Source: Negadavirga shengliensis (GTDB lineage Bacteria; Bacteroidota; Bacteroidia; Cytophagales; Cyclobacteriaceae). From it: DNA of 64,000 nt. Both the position numbers and the translations under genes were made by a program. Every line of letters begins with the position of its first letter. The stretch's first letter is position 1. Under the pieces are notes generated by a model. It searched no databases. It was not told the origin of the DNA and saw nothing but the letters and a program-made list of their open reading frames with translations. The stretch is from positions 12,296-76,295 of the forward strand of contig NZ_JBHSJJ010000022.1 in the NCBI RefSeq assembly GCF_042652345.1. The letters run 5' to 3'. Below are positions 36,226-44,535 of this stretch, piece by piece.

Positions 36226-36573
36226 ATGAAAAAATTTTAATTACCTAATTTAGATGATGATAATGATATTTAATGTTTCCAACGGACATTGGTCGTAATT
36301 TTATATCAAAAAGTGGTGGATTTGAAAAGTATTGAATTGGGATTCGGCACAAGTAGGTTAAGTGGAATTAGTTTTATTTTCGGTGGGCACAAAGGTTGCT
36401 TTGCGCCCACCGAAATCCAGGTGTCGGAATGAGCCCTCAAGTGTCACTGGCACCTGGGGAGCGGGCCAGATCCACCGTTTTTACCCGTTGGCCACTTGGT
36501 AGGGACATGATGTAGATTTTAAGAATCTCTACATGGCCGGTCCGGGCAAGTCTGCATAGGGGAGGTAAGGGGA
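36226..36573. other. gene-free spacer holding a long hairpin
   Basis: No gene is seen. Positions 36378-36415 form an 11-bp stem (TTTCGGTGGGC with its complement), one mismatch, a 5-bp inner stem (CAAAG with CTTTG) and a GTTG loop. It lies 160 bp past the haloperoxidase gene end. There is no T run after it on the minus strand, so it may be a transcript 3' end stabiliser or a repeat rather than a standard terminator. Confidence 0.6.
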
Positions 36574-38115
36574 TCAATTGGCTCCGTCATTTCTCATCGC
36601 TTCGACCACATAGGAGGCGACAGCCTTGCCCTGTTTGATGCCCTCTTCACTGTCAAATCGGTAATGGATTCCTCCATAAATCCTGGATTCTCCGGCTTCG
36701 ACCGCCTTTTTTCTGTATATGTCCGCATTGCCCGGGAATATTTCAGCCAGCACTTCGGCGGCTGCCGAAGAGAAGGTGCTGTGGCCTGAGGTATAGGCAG
36801 GGAAGTTTGGGGTCCCTAATATGGTCTTGAATCCGGGGATGGTTTGTACAGGCCGTGGATAATGGTAATGATATTTTGCTGCCCAACAGGCAATGCCCGC
36901 ATCCATCATGGCCATGTTGAGATAGGCGAATATTCTTGCGGACCTCAACGGGTTGAGTTGATGCCTGACTATATCTTCCTTCGCTATCCTGTTCCAGTGG
37001 CCAGGGGGAGTATACGATCCAATACCATCATTCCACCAGTTCGCAATTTTTCTTTGGGACTCTGTTCGGTTTTTTGCCAGGCGCTTGAGCTCGTCCGCGT
37101 GCTTGTTGAATTCAGCGGATCCGGGTACCGGCGGGGGAGGGGGCATTACCACGTCGGTGTTTGGCACCAGCCAGAGTTTCACGTTTCCGTACATCGGGGT
37201 CAATCCCACGGGGCGCTGGGGTGTCTCCATGTTATCCCAGCTCCAGCCGAATCTTTCGTACGCTACATTTTTGATCGAATCAGAAACAGGTTTTGGGACC
37301 TGGGCACTCCTCATGCCGTCGGTAGCGGCCCTTTCCAGTGCGAGTTTCGCAATTTCGGAACCAATGTGTGTGCCTGCGGCGACGTCACTTTCGACATTCA
37401 ACCCCGCCCATTTAAGGGAAGCCAAATGCTCTTCCGCCAGCTCATTGATATAGGCCTGTTCCAGAGGAAACATCGCCGACAGAATGGTTTTGGATACTGC
37501 GGTTACAATGGCACCATCTGAAGGGTAGGCCGGAACGTCGTTGTTGGTAAATCCCGGAACAATGGCATTATCCACTTTATAGGGACTTGGCCTATTGTAT
37601 TGGAATTTGTAATTCCACCCTACCACCAAACCGTCATATTGCGCCACACTCAGATAAGCCAATGCCCTTACCGTATAAGGAGGATGTGCAAAAGGGAAAT
37701 AGGGGACTTTTCCCGGGTTGGCAGGATCAGGCAAGGTGTATGTGTTGTCTGGATTGGGACCAGGTATCAGATTGTATTTCGCCGCAAGTTCCAGCGCTAT
37801 TTCATTCCACCGTATAATGGGATTGCTGGTCCAATATGCAATGGCGTCCTTTTGATTTTTCGACAAATTTGAGTTGGCCTCTTTAACCGCGTTCAGTTCA
37901 TTTTGATAGGTGGCTGAGGATGTGCTTTGAGGAACCGGAACTTCTATTTGGGAAGGATCGGTGATCAAAACGGTTTTCCATGCACCGCCTTCGCTGTCCA
38001 ATCCGCTGAAGACGTAGTCATCATATTTGTAATTGACAGGCAATTCTTCCAAACAGGAAGTCGCCAGGGCCAGCAGTATCGCAGCCGCGAATATAAATCG
38101 TATATGTGTTTTCAT
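36574..38115 (-). CDS. PAP2-superfamily / vanadium-dependent haloperoxidase-like lipoprotein
   Basis: A 513-aa lipoprotein with a lipid Cys at residue 21 (ALATSC). The C-terminal domain has the full PAP2 centre: Lys414 and Arg421 in AAKYHYHYPRP, Ser443-Gly444-His445 in PAYTSGHS, Arg478 and His484 in ESRIYGGIHYR. These residues bind phosphate or vanadate. The N-terminal half repeats the pattern weakly (FQYNRPSPY, then PAYPSDGA) without the His, so it looks like a decayed duplicate of the four-helix unit. The enzyme could be a phosphatase or a haloperoxidase; the two-bundle layout favours the latter. Its ATG overlaps the barrel gene upstream. Confidence 0.88.
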   Translation of the reverse strand: MKTHIRFIFAAAILLALATSCLEELPVNYKYDDYVFSGLDSEGGAWKTVLITDPSQIEVPVPQSTSSATYQNELNAVKEANSNLSKNQKDAIAYWTSNPIIRWNEIALELAAKYNLIPGPNPDNTYTLPDPANPGKVPYFPFAHPPYTVRALAYLSVAQYDGLVVGWNYKFQYNRPSPYKVDNAIVPGFTNNDVPAYPSDGAIVTAVSKTILSAMFPLEQAYINELAEEHLASLKWAGLNVESDVAAGTHIGSEIAKLALERAATDGMRSAQVPKPVSDSIKNVAYERFGWSWDNMETPQRPVGLTPMYGNVKLWLVPNTDVVMPPPPPVPGSAEFNKHADELKRLAKNRTESQRKIANWWNDGIGSYTPPGHWNRIAKEDIVRHQLNPLRSARIFAYLNMAMMDAGIACWAAKYHYHYPRPVQTIPGFKTILGTPNFPAYTSGHSTFSSAAAEVLAEIFPGNADIYRKKAVEAGESRIYGGIHYRFDSEEGIKQGKAVASYVVEAMRNDGAN

Positions 38116-39029
38116 TTTTGTGCAATTAATTGGAATTGGTAATTGAGGCCCCCACCGATCATGTCGAACTTGCCCATGTTTCTTCCATTCACAAAATGGT
38201 TGTAATAGCCGATGATGCCTAGTCCTTTGACGTTTTTCAGATAGTATTGGGCAAAGCCTCCCACAAAAGCAAAGTCCATTTTGTTGGTGGGCTGTCCCAT
38301 ATTATAGGACCGGATATCGTCTCCGGACAAGCAGTAAAGGTTGGCATAGGTAGCCTCAACCCTCAAACGGTTTTCAAGCAACCACTGCCCAATGGTCAGA
38401 TTATAGTTCATCGCATTGGGTACATCCATAAACGTGGTGTAATAGCTGCCGTTATTGTAGTAATAAGGTCTCTCTGCTTCCGTCTGACCTCTCCACAGAT
38501 AAGCCAACGATCCCCGGAAATACAGCCCTTGGTTTAGCCGGTAAGCAGCAATTGCTCTGGCTCCCAGTTCCTGAGTGCCGAGCCCGATACTAAACGGTAT
38601 ATAGTCGGAAAGGTAGTTTGAGGCAGGTGTGTTGAAACTTATGTTGGTGAACAAGGACACCTTTCCCTTCCAGGCCTCCTTTTCCAGCCATTTGTTCTTC
38701 AGGGAAAAACTCAGGTCTTGGATGCCTTTAACGCCATCCATGTTGCCCCCGCTTGCCTCGGTTCTCACGTAGGGCAGGCCGACTATCAAATTGAATTTGT
38801 CGGTAATCCCGAATGCCACCATGGGCATTACCATTTGTCTGGTCAGGGTCCCGATGTTTTGGTTTCCCCTTAGGTATTTGCCTTCCCAGTATTGATCCCA
38901 CGTGCCGTATTCGTATAGCGCGGCTATACATATTTGGCCTTTTTTCATCATCAAATCGTCCGTTGGGGTCTGTGAATGCACATGCATGGCCACCCCCAAT
39001 AGAAGTATTGCTGTGATTATGCTTTTCAT
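38112..39029 (-). CDS. outer membrane beta-barrel protein coupled to the haloperoxidase gene
   Basis: A 305-aa secreted protein. The signal peptide ends near HVHSQ. The mature part has repeated barrel strands, such as GQICIAALYEYGTWDQYW, PMVAFGITDKFNLIVGLPYV, LYFRGSLAYLWRG and FAFVGGFAQYYL. It resembles meta-pathway transporter barrels and the 367-aa barrel at 34256. A 4-bp overlap couples it to the PAP2/haloperoxidase lipoprotein, so both products probably act at the outer membrane together. ATG 39029 was chosen; a TTG two codons upstream is less likely. Confidence 0.8.
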   Translation of the reverse strand: MKSIITAILLLGVAMHVHSQTPTDDLMMKKGQICIAALYEYGTWDQYWEGKYLRGNQNIGTLTRQMVMPMVAFGITDKFNLIVGLPYVRTEASGGNMDGVKGIQDLSFSLKNKWLEKEAWKGKVSLFTNISFNTPASNYLSDYIPFSIGLGTQELGARAIAAYRLNQGLYFRGSLAYLWRGQTEAERPYYYNNGSYYTTFMDVPNAMNYNLTIGQWLLENRLRVEATYANLYCLSGDDIRSYNMGQPTNKMDFAFVGGFAQYYLKNVKGLGIIGYYNHFVNGRNMGKFDMIGGGLNYQFQLIAQK

Positions 39030-39286
39030 AAACAATCTGTAAGTTAGGTTGATATAGGTATTGAAGTAGGTTTTGGTGAACCTGTTGCAGCGTTGCAGAG
39101 ATGATCTTCATCGGAAATTACCGCTCAATCAGTAAATGTCACGCTTGATTTAATGATCAAAGCGGCCACGTTGTTGATACACCATCGCCTCCGTACCATT
39201 TTTACCTTAGGTAAACACTTTTGATAGGGAGCGAGGATGAGTTCGGGAAGATTGTTCCGGGAATATCTCTGGTAACGAGCAGGTAT

Positions 39287-39832
39287 TTAGGAAAAAGATG
39301 ACTCCGGCGGGGGGGCATCCATGAAAACCACCGTGTCTGTTAATGCCAGGTTCAATTCGCCATAGTGCCAGGAGAATGTATAAAAAGTTCTTTTGAAGCA
39401 ATAATCCATTGTCAGCCGGATAAAATCCTTGATAAAAGTTTTTGCCACGACTTTATCCTTATTGTTTTCTGCGCTGGCTTCTGAAGAGATGGAAATCACC
39501 CATTGCTTGAGGTTTACCTCCAGCTTTATTTTGGCCATATCTGGGACATACAGCAGTTCAAAGGTATCATCCGCAAACCGCTTTTTGATCGCCCTATAGG
39601 ACTTGCCGTCTTTTTTGAATGGGATGTTGGTCAATTGAAACCCTTCTTCTTCAAATGAATAAGGCAGCTTCATGGGGATTTTCATGACCTTGTAATCGTG
39701 AAAGTCCTCCCTGTAGACCTTGCTGGTCCAATCTGTCTCGATAAGGTGTTGGTAGGAAAAATAAAACACATAATACCCAAAATGGTACACCAGGAAACAG
39801 GCAAGAAGCAATATGGATATGATTTTTCTCAT
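39287..39832 (-). CDS. membrane-anchored protein of unknown function, duplicate B
   Basis: A 181-aa copy of the protein at 35644-36201. Residues 1-114 differ at only seven places (30, 33, 41, 42, 45, 48, 106). The rest is different, apart from short matches such as SAEN and FIKD, and ends in a Pro-rich stretch. It has the same N-terminal membrane segment. It is transcribed towards the barrel-haloperoxidase pair, 258 bp ahead of it, just as duplicate A lies ahead of the other barrel gene. The function is unknown. Confidence 0.75.
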   Translation of the reverse strand: MRKIISILLLACFLVYHFGYYVFYFSYQHLIETDWTSKVYREDFHDYKVMKIPMKLPYSFEEEGFQLTNIPFKKDGKSYRAIKKRFADDTFELLYVPDMAKIKLEVNLKQWVISISSEASAENNKDKVVAKTFIKDFIRLTMDYCFKRTFYTFSWHYGELNLALTDTVVFMDAPPPESSFS

Positions 39833-39848
39833 GTTTTCCCACTTGCTC

Positions 39849-39856
39849 CAAATTTA
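39849..39856 (-). promoter_or_regulatory. candidate -7 box of duplicate B (TAAATTTG)
   Basis: An exact TAnnTTTG match 17 bp before the ATG, at the same place and with the same sequence as in duplicate A. Confidence 0.45.
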
Positions 39857-39926
39857 ATCAAAAAATTATGATTACCTAGAAAAGCATATGAAATGATTTT
39901 CTTACGTGAAATCTAAAAAATACAGA

Positions 39927-40181
39927 CTAATCTTTTACCTCTTCGTAGTCTATGTAATCTCCCCCCGAAATATTTCCTGAAGATTTCTTTTTGTAATCTT
40001 TGGGCACATAGTCCACATTCACGTTTCCGTCCCGTGGTTGATTTTTACTTCTGTAATCCGCTCTTTGGGCTTCCTGTACCTGGTCCACAAATTTTTTCAG
40101 CTTGCTCCGCAGAAAGTAGCGTAGCAGACTGGAAAAGATCCACCCCAACGCAATAAAGAAGATGATTATTTTTAAAAGCAT
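39927..40181 (-). CDS. DUF4834-type small membrane protein
   Basis: An 84-aa protein. A hydrophobic N-terminal helix (residues 2-22) is followed by a basic stretch (YFLRSKLKKFVDQVQ), then a charged, disordered tail with DYVPKDYKKK and an acidic end. This layout, membrane helix plus Lys-rich coil plus acidic Tyr tail, is that of the DUF4834 family, which is confined to Bacteroidota. Its role is unknown. It is transcribed in the same direction as carB upstream but 200 bp away. Confidence 0.75.
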   Translation of the reverse strand: MLLKIIIFFIALGWIFSSLLRYFLRSKLKKFVDQVQEAQRADYRSKNQPRDGNVNVDYVPKDYKKKSSGNISGGDYIDYEEVKD

Positions 40182-40327
40182 GATACTTAATGTTTTTTAC
40201 CGGACACCCGCAAGGCGTTTTTGTTCATTACCTTAAATGATAACGGTAATGTCTAAAGGACCATTCAATAATAATTTAATTTTTACAGAAAAACCAGAAT
40301 GGGATGGTTGTTCCGTAGGGTTATCTG

Positions 40328-40363
40328 GCAGATCCGGTGTCCCCGGGGGGTTACCGGATCTGC
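40328..40363 (-). terminator. stem-loop after carB
   Basis: GCAGATCCGGT (40328-40338) pairs perfectly with 40353-40363, an 11-bp stem. The 14-nt loop itself holds CCCCGGGG. It starts 22 bp past the carB stop. No T run follows, so it may be a weak terminator or an RNA-stabilising hairpin. Confidence 0.5.
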
Positions 40364-40384
40364 TTGTACCTTAGCTTATTAACC

Positions 40385-43204
40385 TTATTTACTCAGGTAA
40401 AGGTTTCTTTCGGAGTAAATTTTCAGGAAATAATCATCCAATAAGTCCTCTATGAAATAGATGGATTCTCCCGTGGATTTCATTTCAGGCCCTAATTCTT
40501 TGTTCACATTGGGGAATTTATGGAATGAAAAGACGGGTTCTTTTATCGCATAGCCGTTTTTGACGGGATTAAACTTAAAGTCAGTGACTTTGTTTTCACC
40601 CAGCATGACCTTGGTCGCATAATTCACATAAGGTTCTTGGTATGCCTTGCAGATGAAAGGTACGGTTCTGGATGCCCTTGGGTTGGCTTCTATGACATAG
40701 ACTTTATCATTTTTAATGGCAAACTGGATATTGATCAGCCCTTTTGTTTCTAAAGCCAGCGCAATTCTTTCCGTATAGTTCTCGATCTGGCGTACTACCA
40801 GGTCACCCAGGTTGTAAGGTGGGAGTACGGCATAGGAGTCTCCGGAATGGATACCTGCCGGTTCGATGTGCTGCATAATGCCGATGATGTACACGTTTTC
40901 GCCGTCGCATATAGCGTCAGCCTCTGCTTCAATCGCGCCTTCAAGAAAGTGGTCAAGCAGGATTTCATTGTTGGGGATATCTCTCAATACATCCACCACA
41001 TGCTGTTCCAGTTCCTTTTCGTTGATCACAATCTTCATGCTTTGGCCTCCCAATACATAAGAAGGCCTTACCAGCAACGGAAACCCCAGTGTTTTGCAAA
41101 GCTCCAATGCTTCGTCCGTGTTGTGGACAGTGCCGAATTCAGGATAGGGCACGTCGTTTTCTTTAAGCAGGGTAGAAAACCTGCCCCGGTCCTCCGCCAG
41201 GTCCAATGCCCTGAAACTGGTACCGATGATGGGGATATTGTACTTATCCAGCTTTTCGGCCAGTTTTAATGCAGTTTGCCCTCCCAACTGGACAATGACG
41301 CCTATGGGGTTCTCGTGGAGGATGATTTCGTAGATGTGTTCCCAGAATACGGGCTCAAAGTAGAGTTTGTCAGCAATGTCGAAATCGGTGGAAACCGTTT
41401 CGGGATTACAGTTGATCATGATGGTTTCATAACCACATTCTTTGGCCGCCAGTACGCCATGCACGCAGGAATAATCAAACTCTATCCCCTGTCCCACGCG
41501 GTTAGGGCCGGATCCCAATACCACAACTTTTTTGCGGTCTGAGGGAGTGGACTCGTTTTCATCACCGAAACTTGAGTAATAATAAGGAGTCTGGGCCTCA
41601 AACTCTGCCGCGCAGGTATCCACCAACTTGTACACCCTTTTGATACCCATTTCCTCCCTTCTTTTATTAAACACCTGGCTTTCCAGGCATCCCAAAAGGT
41701 GTGCGATCTGCCGGTCTGCGTACCCTTTTTGCTTGGCGATCTTCATCAGGTCATAGGGGATGGATTCAAGTGTATGTCCGGCCAGGGTGATATCGAGATG
41801 TACCAGTTCTTCAATCTGCTTGAGAAACCATTTGTCGATTTTGGTCAGGTCATGGATGGTACGGAAGGAAATCCCCAGTTTGAAAGCATCATAGATATGG
41901 AACAGCCTGTTCCAGCTTGGATGCTCCAAACTGTGCAGGATCATATCCTGGTTTGTCAGTTCTTTTCCGTCCGCGCCTAAGCCGTTCCTTTTTATTTCAA
42001 GGGACTGACAGGCTTTCTGCAGGGCTTCCTGGAAATTTCTGCCTATGCCCATCACTTCCCCCACCGCTTTCATGGAGAGTCCGAGTTTTCTGTCGGAGCC
42101 TTTGAATTTGTCAAAGTTCCACCTCGGGATCTTGACGATAACATAATCGATGGCAGGTTCAAAAAACGCGGAAGTATTGCCGGTAATGGAGTTTTTGAGC
42201 TCATCCAGGTTATAGCCGATGGCCAGTTTGGCAGCCACTTTGGCGATGGGGTATCCGGTGGCTTTTGATGCCAGGGCCGAGGATCTCGAAACCCGCGGAT
42301 TGATCTCAATACCGATGATGGTCTGATTGTCCGGGCTTACGGCAAACTGCACATTGCATCCCCCCGCAAAATTCCCGATTCCGTTCATCATTTTTATGGC
42401 CAGGTTCCTCATTTCCTGATACACGGTATCCGGTAAGGTCATGGCAGGGGCCACGGTGATGGAGTCACCGGTATGGACGCCCATTGGGTCGAAGTTTTCT
42501 ATGGAGCAGATGACGACCATGTTTCCGAGGTTGTCCCTGAGCACTTCCAGTTCATATTCCTTCCATCCCAGGATACTCTGCTCGATCAGGACTTCGTGGG
42601 TGGGGGAGGCCTGCAGACCGGCGCTCAGCGCTTTCTCAAAGTTGTCGGGGCCATCTACAAATCCGCCTCCGGTACCTCCCAGTGTGTAGGAAGGCCTGAT
42701 CACCAAAGGAAACCCTATTTCCTGTGCGATTTCCTTTCCCTGAAGAAATGAAGTGGCAGTCCTGCCTACGCAAACGCTGACATTGAGTTTTTCCATCAAT
42801 GCCTTGAATTTTTCTCTGTTTTCAGCGGTCTCGATCGCGTCTATATCCACGCCGATCATTCTGGTGCCAAATTTTTGCCATATCCCTGCTTTGTCACAGT
42901 CGATGGCCAAATTAAGGGCGGTTTGTCCTCCCATGGTGGGGAGCACACAGTCTATATCAGGATGTTCTTTGAGAATCTGAACGATGGATTTTTTTTCCAG
43001 TGGCAATAAGTAAACATTATCTGCGGTCACCGGATCGGTCATAATGGTAGCAGGATTGGAATTGATCAGGGTCACTTTGATCCCTTCTTCCCGCAGAGAG
43101 CGGGCAGCCTGGGATCCCGAATAGTCAAATTCACAAGCCTGCCCGATGACGATAGGGCCGCTTCCGATAATGAGGACATGATTGATACTGCTGTCTTTAG
43201 GCAT
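40385..43204 (-). CDS. carB: carbamoyl-phosphate synthase large subunit, lacking the allosteric domain
   Basis: A 939-aa protein. It has two ATP-grasp halves (about residues 1-400 and 550-939) joined by an oligomerisation segment. Each half opens with a nucleotide-fold motif (IGSGPIVIGQACEFDYSG and LGSGPNRVGQGIEFDYS) and holds the ATP-grasp loop (RPSYTLGGTGGG and RPSYVLGGQSM). It makes carbamoyl phosphate for pyrimidines and arginine from bicarbonate and ammonia supplied by CarA. E. coli CarB is 1,073 aa; here the whole C-terminal MGS-type regulatory domain is missing, and the stop follows the second ATP-grasp domain cleanly. carA is not in the window. Confidence 0.95.
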   Translation of the reverse strand: MPKDSSINHVLIIGSGPIVIGQACEFDYSGSQAARSLREEGIKVTLINSNPATIMTDPVTADNVYLLPLEKKSIVQILKEHPDIDCVLPTMGGQTALNLAIDCDKAGIWQKFGTRMIGVDIDAIETAENREKFKALMEKLNVSVCVGRTATSFLQGKEIAQEIGFPLVIRPSYTLGGTGGGFVDGPDNFEKALSAGLQASPTHEVLIEQSILGWKEYELEVLRDNLGNMVVICSIENFDPMGVHTGDSITVAPAMTLPDTVYQEMRNLAIKMMNGIGNFAGGCNVQFAVSPDNQTIIGIEINPRVSRSSALASKATGYPIAKVAAKLAIGYNLDELKNSITGNTSAFFEPAIDYVIVKIPRWNFDKFKGSDRKLGLSMKAVGEVMGIGRNFQEALQKACQSLEIKRNGLGADGKELTNQDMILHSLEHPSWNRLFHIYDAFKLGISFRTIHDLTKIDKWFLKQIEELVHLDITLAGHTLESIPYDLMKIAKQKGYADRQIAHLLGCLESQVFNKRREEMGIKRVYKLVDTCAAEFEAQTPYYYSSFGDENESTPSDRKKVVVLGSGPNRVGQGIEFDYSCVHGVLAAKECGYETIMINCNPETVSTDFDIADKLYFEPVFWEHIYEIILHENPIGVIVQLGGQTALKLAEKLDKYNIPIIGTSFRALDLAEDRGRFSTLLKENDVPYPEFGTVHNTDEALELCKTLGFPLLVRPSYVLGGQSMKIVINEKELEQHVVDVLRDIPNNEILLDHFLEGAIEAEADAICDGENVYIIGIMQHIEPAGIHSGDSYAVLPPYNLGDLVVRQIENYTERIALALETKGLINIQFAIKNDKVYVIEANPRASRTVPFICKAYQEPYVNYATKVMLGENKVTDFKFNPVKNGYAIKEPVFSFHKFPNVNKELGPEMKSTGESIYFIEDLLDDYFLKIYSERNLYLSK

Positions 43205-43251
43205 GCTTGATCGAGGTTTTTTAGAAGTATTTACTTATGGCTAAATTGGTG

Positions 43252-43259
43252 CAAAATTA
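43252..43259 (-). promoter_or_regulatory. candidate -7 box of carB (TAATTTTG)
   Basis: An exact minus-strand TAnnTTTG match 47 bp before the carB ATG. No -33 element of the usual spacing was found. Confidence 0.4.
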
Positions 43260-43341
43260 ACCAAAATATTTTAAGATACATGATTGACTTGATTTTTCGG
43301 TAAGGTATTTCCACTTTGGAAAGGGAAACCGTAAAGAGAAG

Positions 43342-43878
43342 ATGACTGATATTGATATAAAAAAAGTAACGCTTACGGAAATTGACCAACTACAAAAAAT
43401 TGGCAGACAGACTTTTTACGAAACTTTCTCAGCTGGAAATTCCGAACAGAATATGAAAAAATATCTGAACGAAGGGTTTTCTGATAAAAAACTGACTGCG
43501 GAATTGAATGACAAGAACACCGAAGTTTATTTTGCTACACTGGACAACAATGTCATCGGTTATTTAAAGCTGAACTTCGGACCATCGCAAACAGAACTAC
43601 AAGACGACAAGGCGCTTGAAATTGAACGCATTTATGTTTTAAGAGACTTTCACGGGAAAAATGTCGGGCAGTTACTTTATGATAAAGCAATCCAGGTGGC
43701 GAGACAGAAAAACGCTGATTATGTTTGGTTAGGAGTTTGGGAAGAAAACCCGAGAGCGATCAGCTTTTATAAGAAAAACGGTTTCGTGGAATTTGACAAA
43801 CATATTTTCAAATTGGGCGATGATGAGCAGACCGACATCATGATGAAGCTTGAATTAAAGGAAACAGGTGACAAGTAA
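43342..43878 (+). CDS. GNAT family N-acetyltransferase
   Basis: A 178-aa acetyltransferase. The acetyl-CoA binding motif A is IERIYVLRDFHGKNVGQLL near residue 94, and the C-terminal motif B is WEENPRAISFYKKNGFVE near residue 133. The overall look is that of PaiA/RimI-like enzymes that acetylate small amines or protein N termini. The substrate is unknown. It is AT-richer to the eye than the carB region and opens the accessory stretch. It is followed by a split lipoprotein gene 26 bp later. Confidence 0.88.
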   Translation: MTDIDIKKVTLTEIDQLQKIGRQTFYETFSAGNSEQNMKKYLNEGFSDKKLTAELNDKNTEVYFATLDNNVIGYLKLNFGPSQTELQDDKALEIERIYVLRDFHGKNVGQLLYDKAIQVARQKNADYVWLGVWEENPRAISFYKKNGFVEFDKHIFKLGDDEQTDIMMKLELKETGDK

Positions 43879-43904
43879 GGCTCAGACACATTAAACAACA
43901 ATCC

Positions 43905-44243
43905 ATGAAAAAATATATCTGTATTTTAGTTTACGCTGTTTGCTTTGGCTGTTCTGAAGAGAATGATTTGCTTCATGAGTATTACAATCCAGCGGAAATC
44001 AAACAGCTTCATAAGCTGATTGACTTTACGAAGAATGAACTTTCTAAAAATTGCAGTAATGAAAAAACGAGTTGTATACTTGGTTTTTTTGATCAATTTA
44101 AAGATCTGGGGGCGAATCAGGATCTGAATATACCTATTTCAGTGGATAAGGAATTAAAACTGCTCCGCTCAATTGACCTGGACCTTTTTAACGACATTTG
44201 GGCAAAGTGTAAGGGAAAAGACACAGAGGTAAAGACAAGGTGA
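43905..44243 (+). pseudogene. lipoprotein gene, 5' part of a likely frameshifted gene
   Basis: This reading frame encodes 112 residues with a lipoprotein signal (Cys at residue 16, CFGCSEEND) and a helical, Lys/Leu-rich body. No family is recognised. It stops at 44243, but a second frame opens with GTG at 44240, overlapping by 4 bp, and carries on with the same composition for 65 residues. Together they would give a protein of about 177 aa. A single-base indel near 44190-44243 would explain it; a sequencing error or true translational coupling (GTGA overlap) are alternatives. Confidence 0.55.
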
Positions 44244-44437
44244 CGCCGGTAGAGAAAATATGTCTTAATCCTGATGGTCGATTTGTCCAATTTTTAATTG
44301 ACGCCAAAAACAGATATCCCCATCTCGAGAACTATGGTTCATATTTCGATGTGATTAAAGACTATACGCCAGCAATGAACGCCCTTTTGCTTAAATATCC
44401 AGAAACATTTAATTTTGAACAAATGACGAGTTGTTAA
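44240..44437 (+). pseudogene. 3' part of the split lipoprotein gene
   Basis: This encodes 65 residues that begin VTPVEKICLNPDG and run through NYGSYFDVIKDYTPAMNALL. There is no signal peptide of its own and only a GTG start inside the end of the preceding frame. The sequence is clearly protein-like (conserved-looking aromatic and Pro positions), so I read it as the C-terminal domain of the gene starting at 43905. Confidence 0.5.
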
Positions 44438-44483
44438 TTGTAGCCATACATATTTTGACCTTAAATTATCCTGAACAATGAAT

Positions 44484-44514
44484 AAGACACCCTCTATTGA
44501 AATAAGGGTGTCTT
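44484..44514. terminator. hairpin between convergent genes
   Basis: AAGACACCCT (44484-44493) pairs with AGGGTGTCTT (44505-44514), 10 bp, 11-nt loop. The T-rich tail is short on both strands. It separates the split lipoprotein gene from the beta-propeller gene on the other strand. Confidence 0.6.
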
Positions 44515-44535
44515 TGATTCCAGGTCTAATTCCGG

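Noticed and set aside
44190..44243. A programmed frameshift joining the two lipoprotein halves
   Set aside because: No slippery heptamer or following pseudoknot is evident; a plain indel is simpler.
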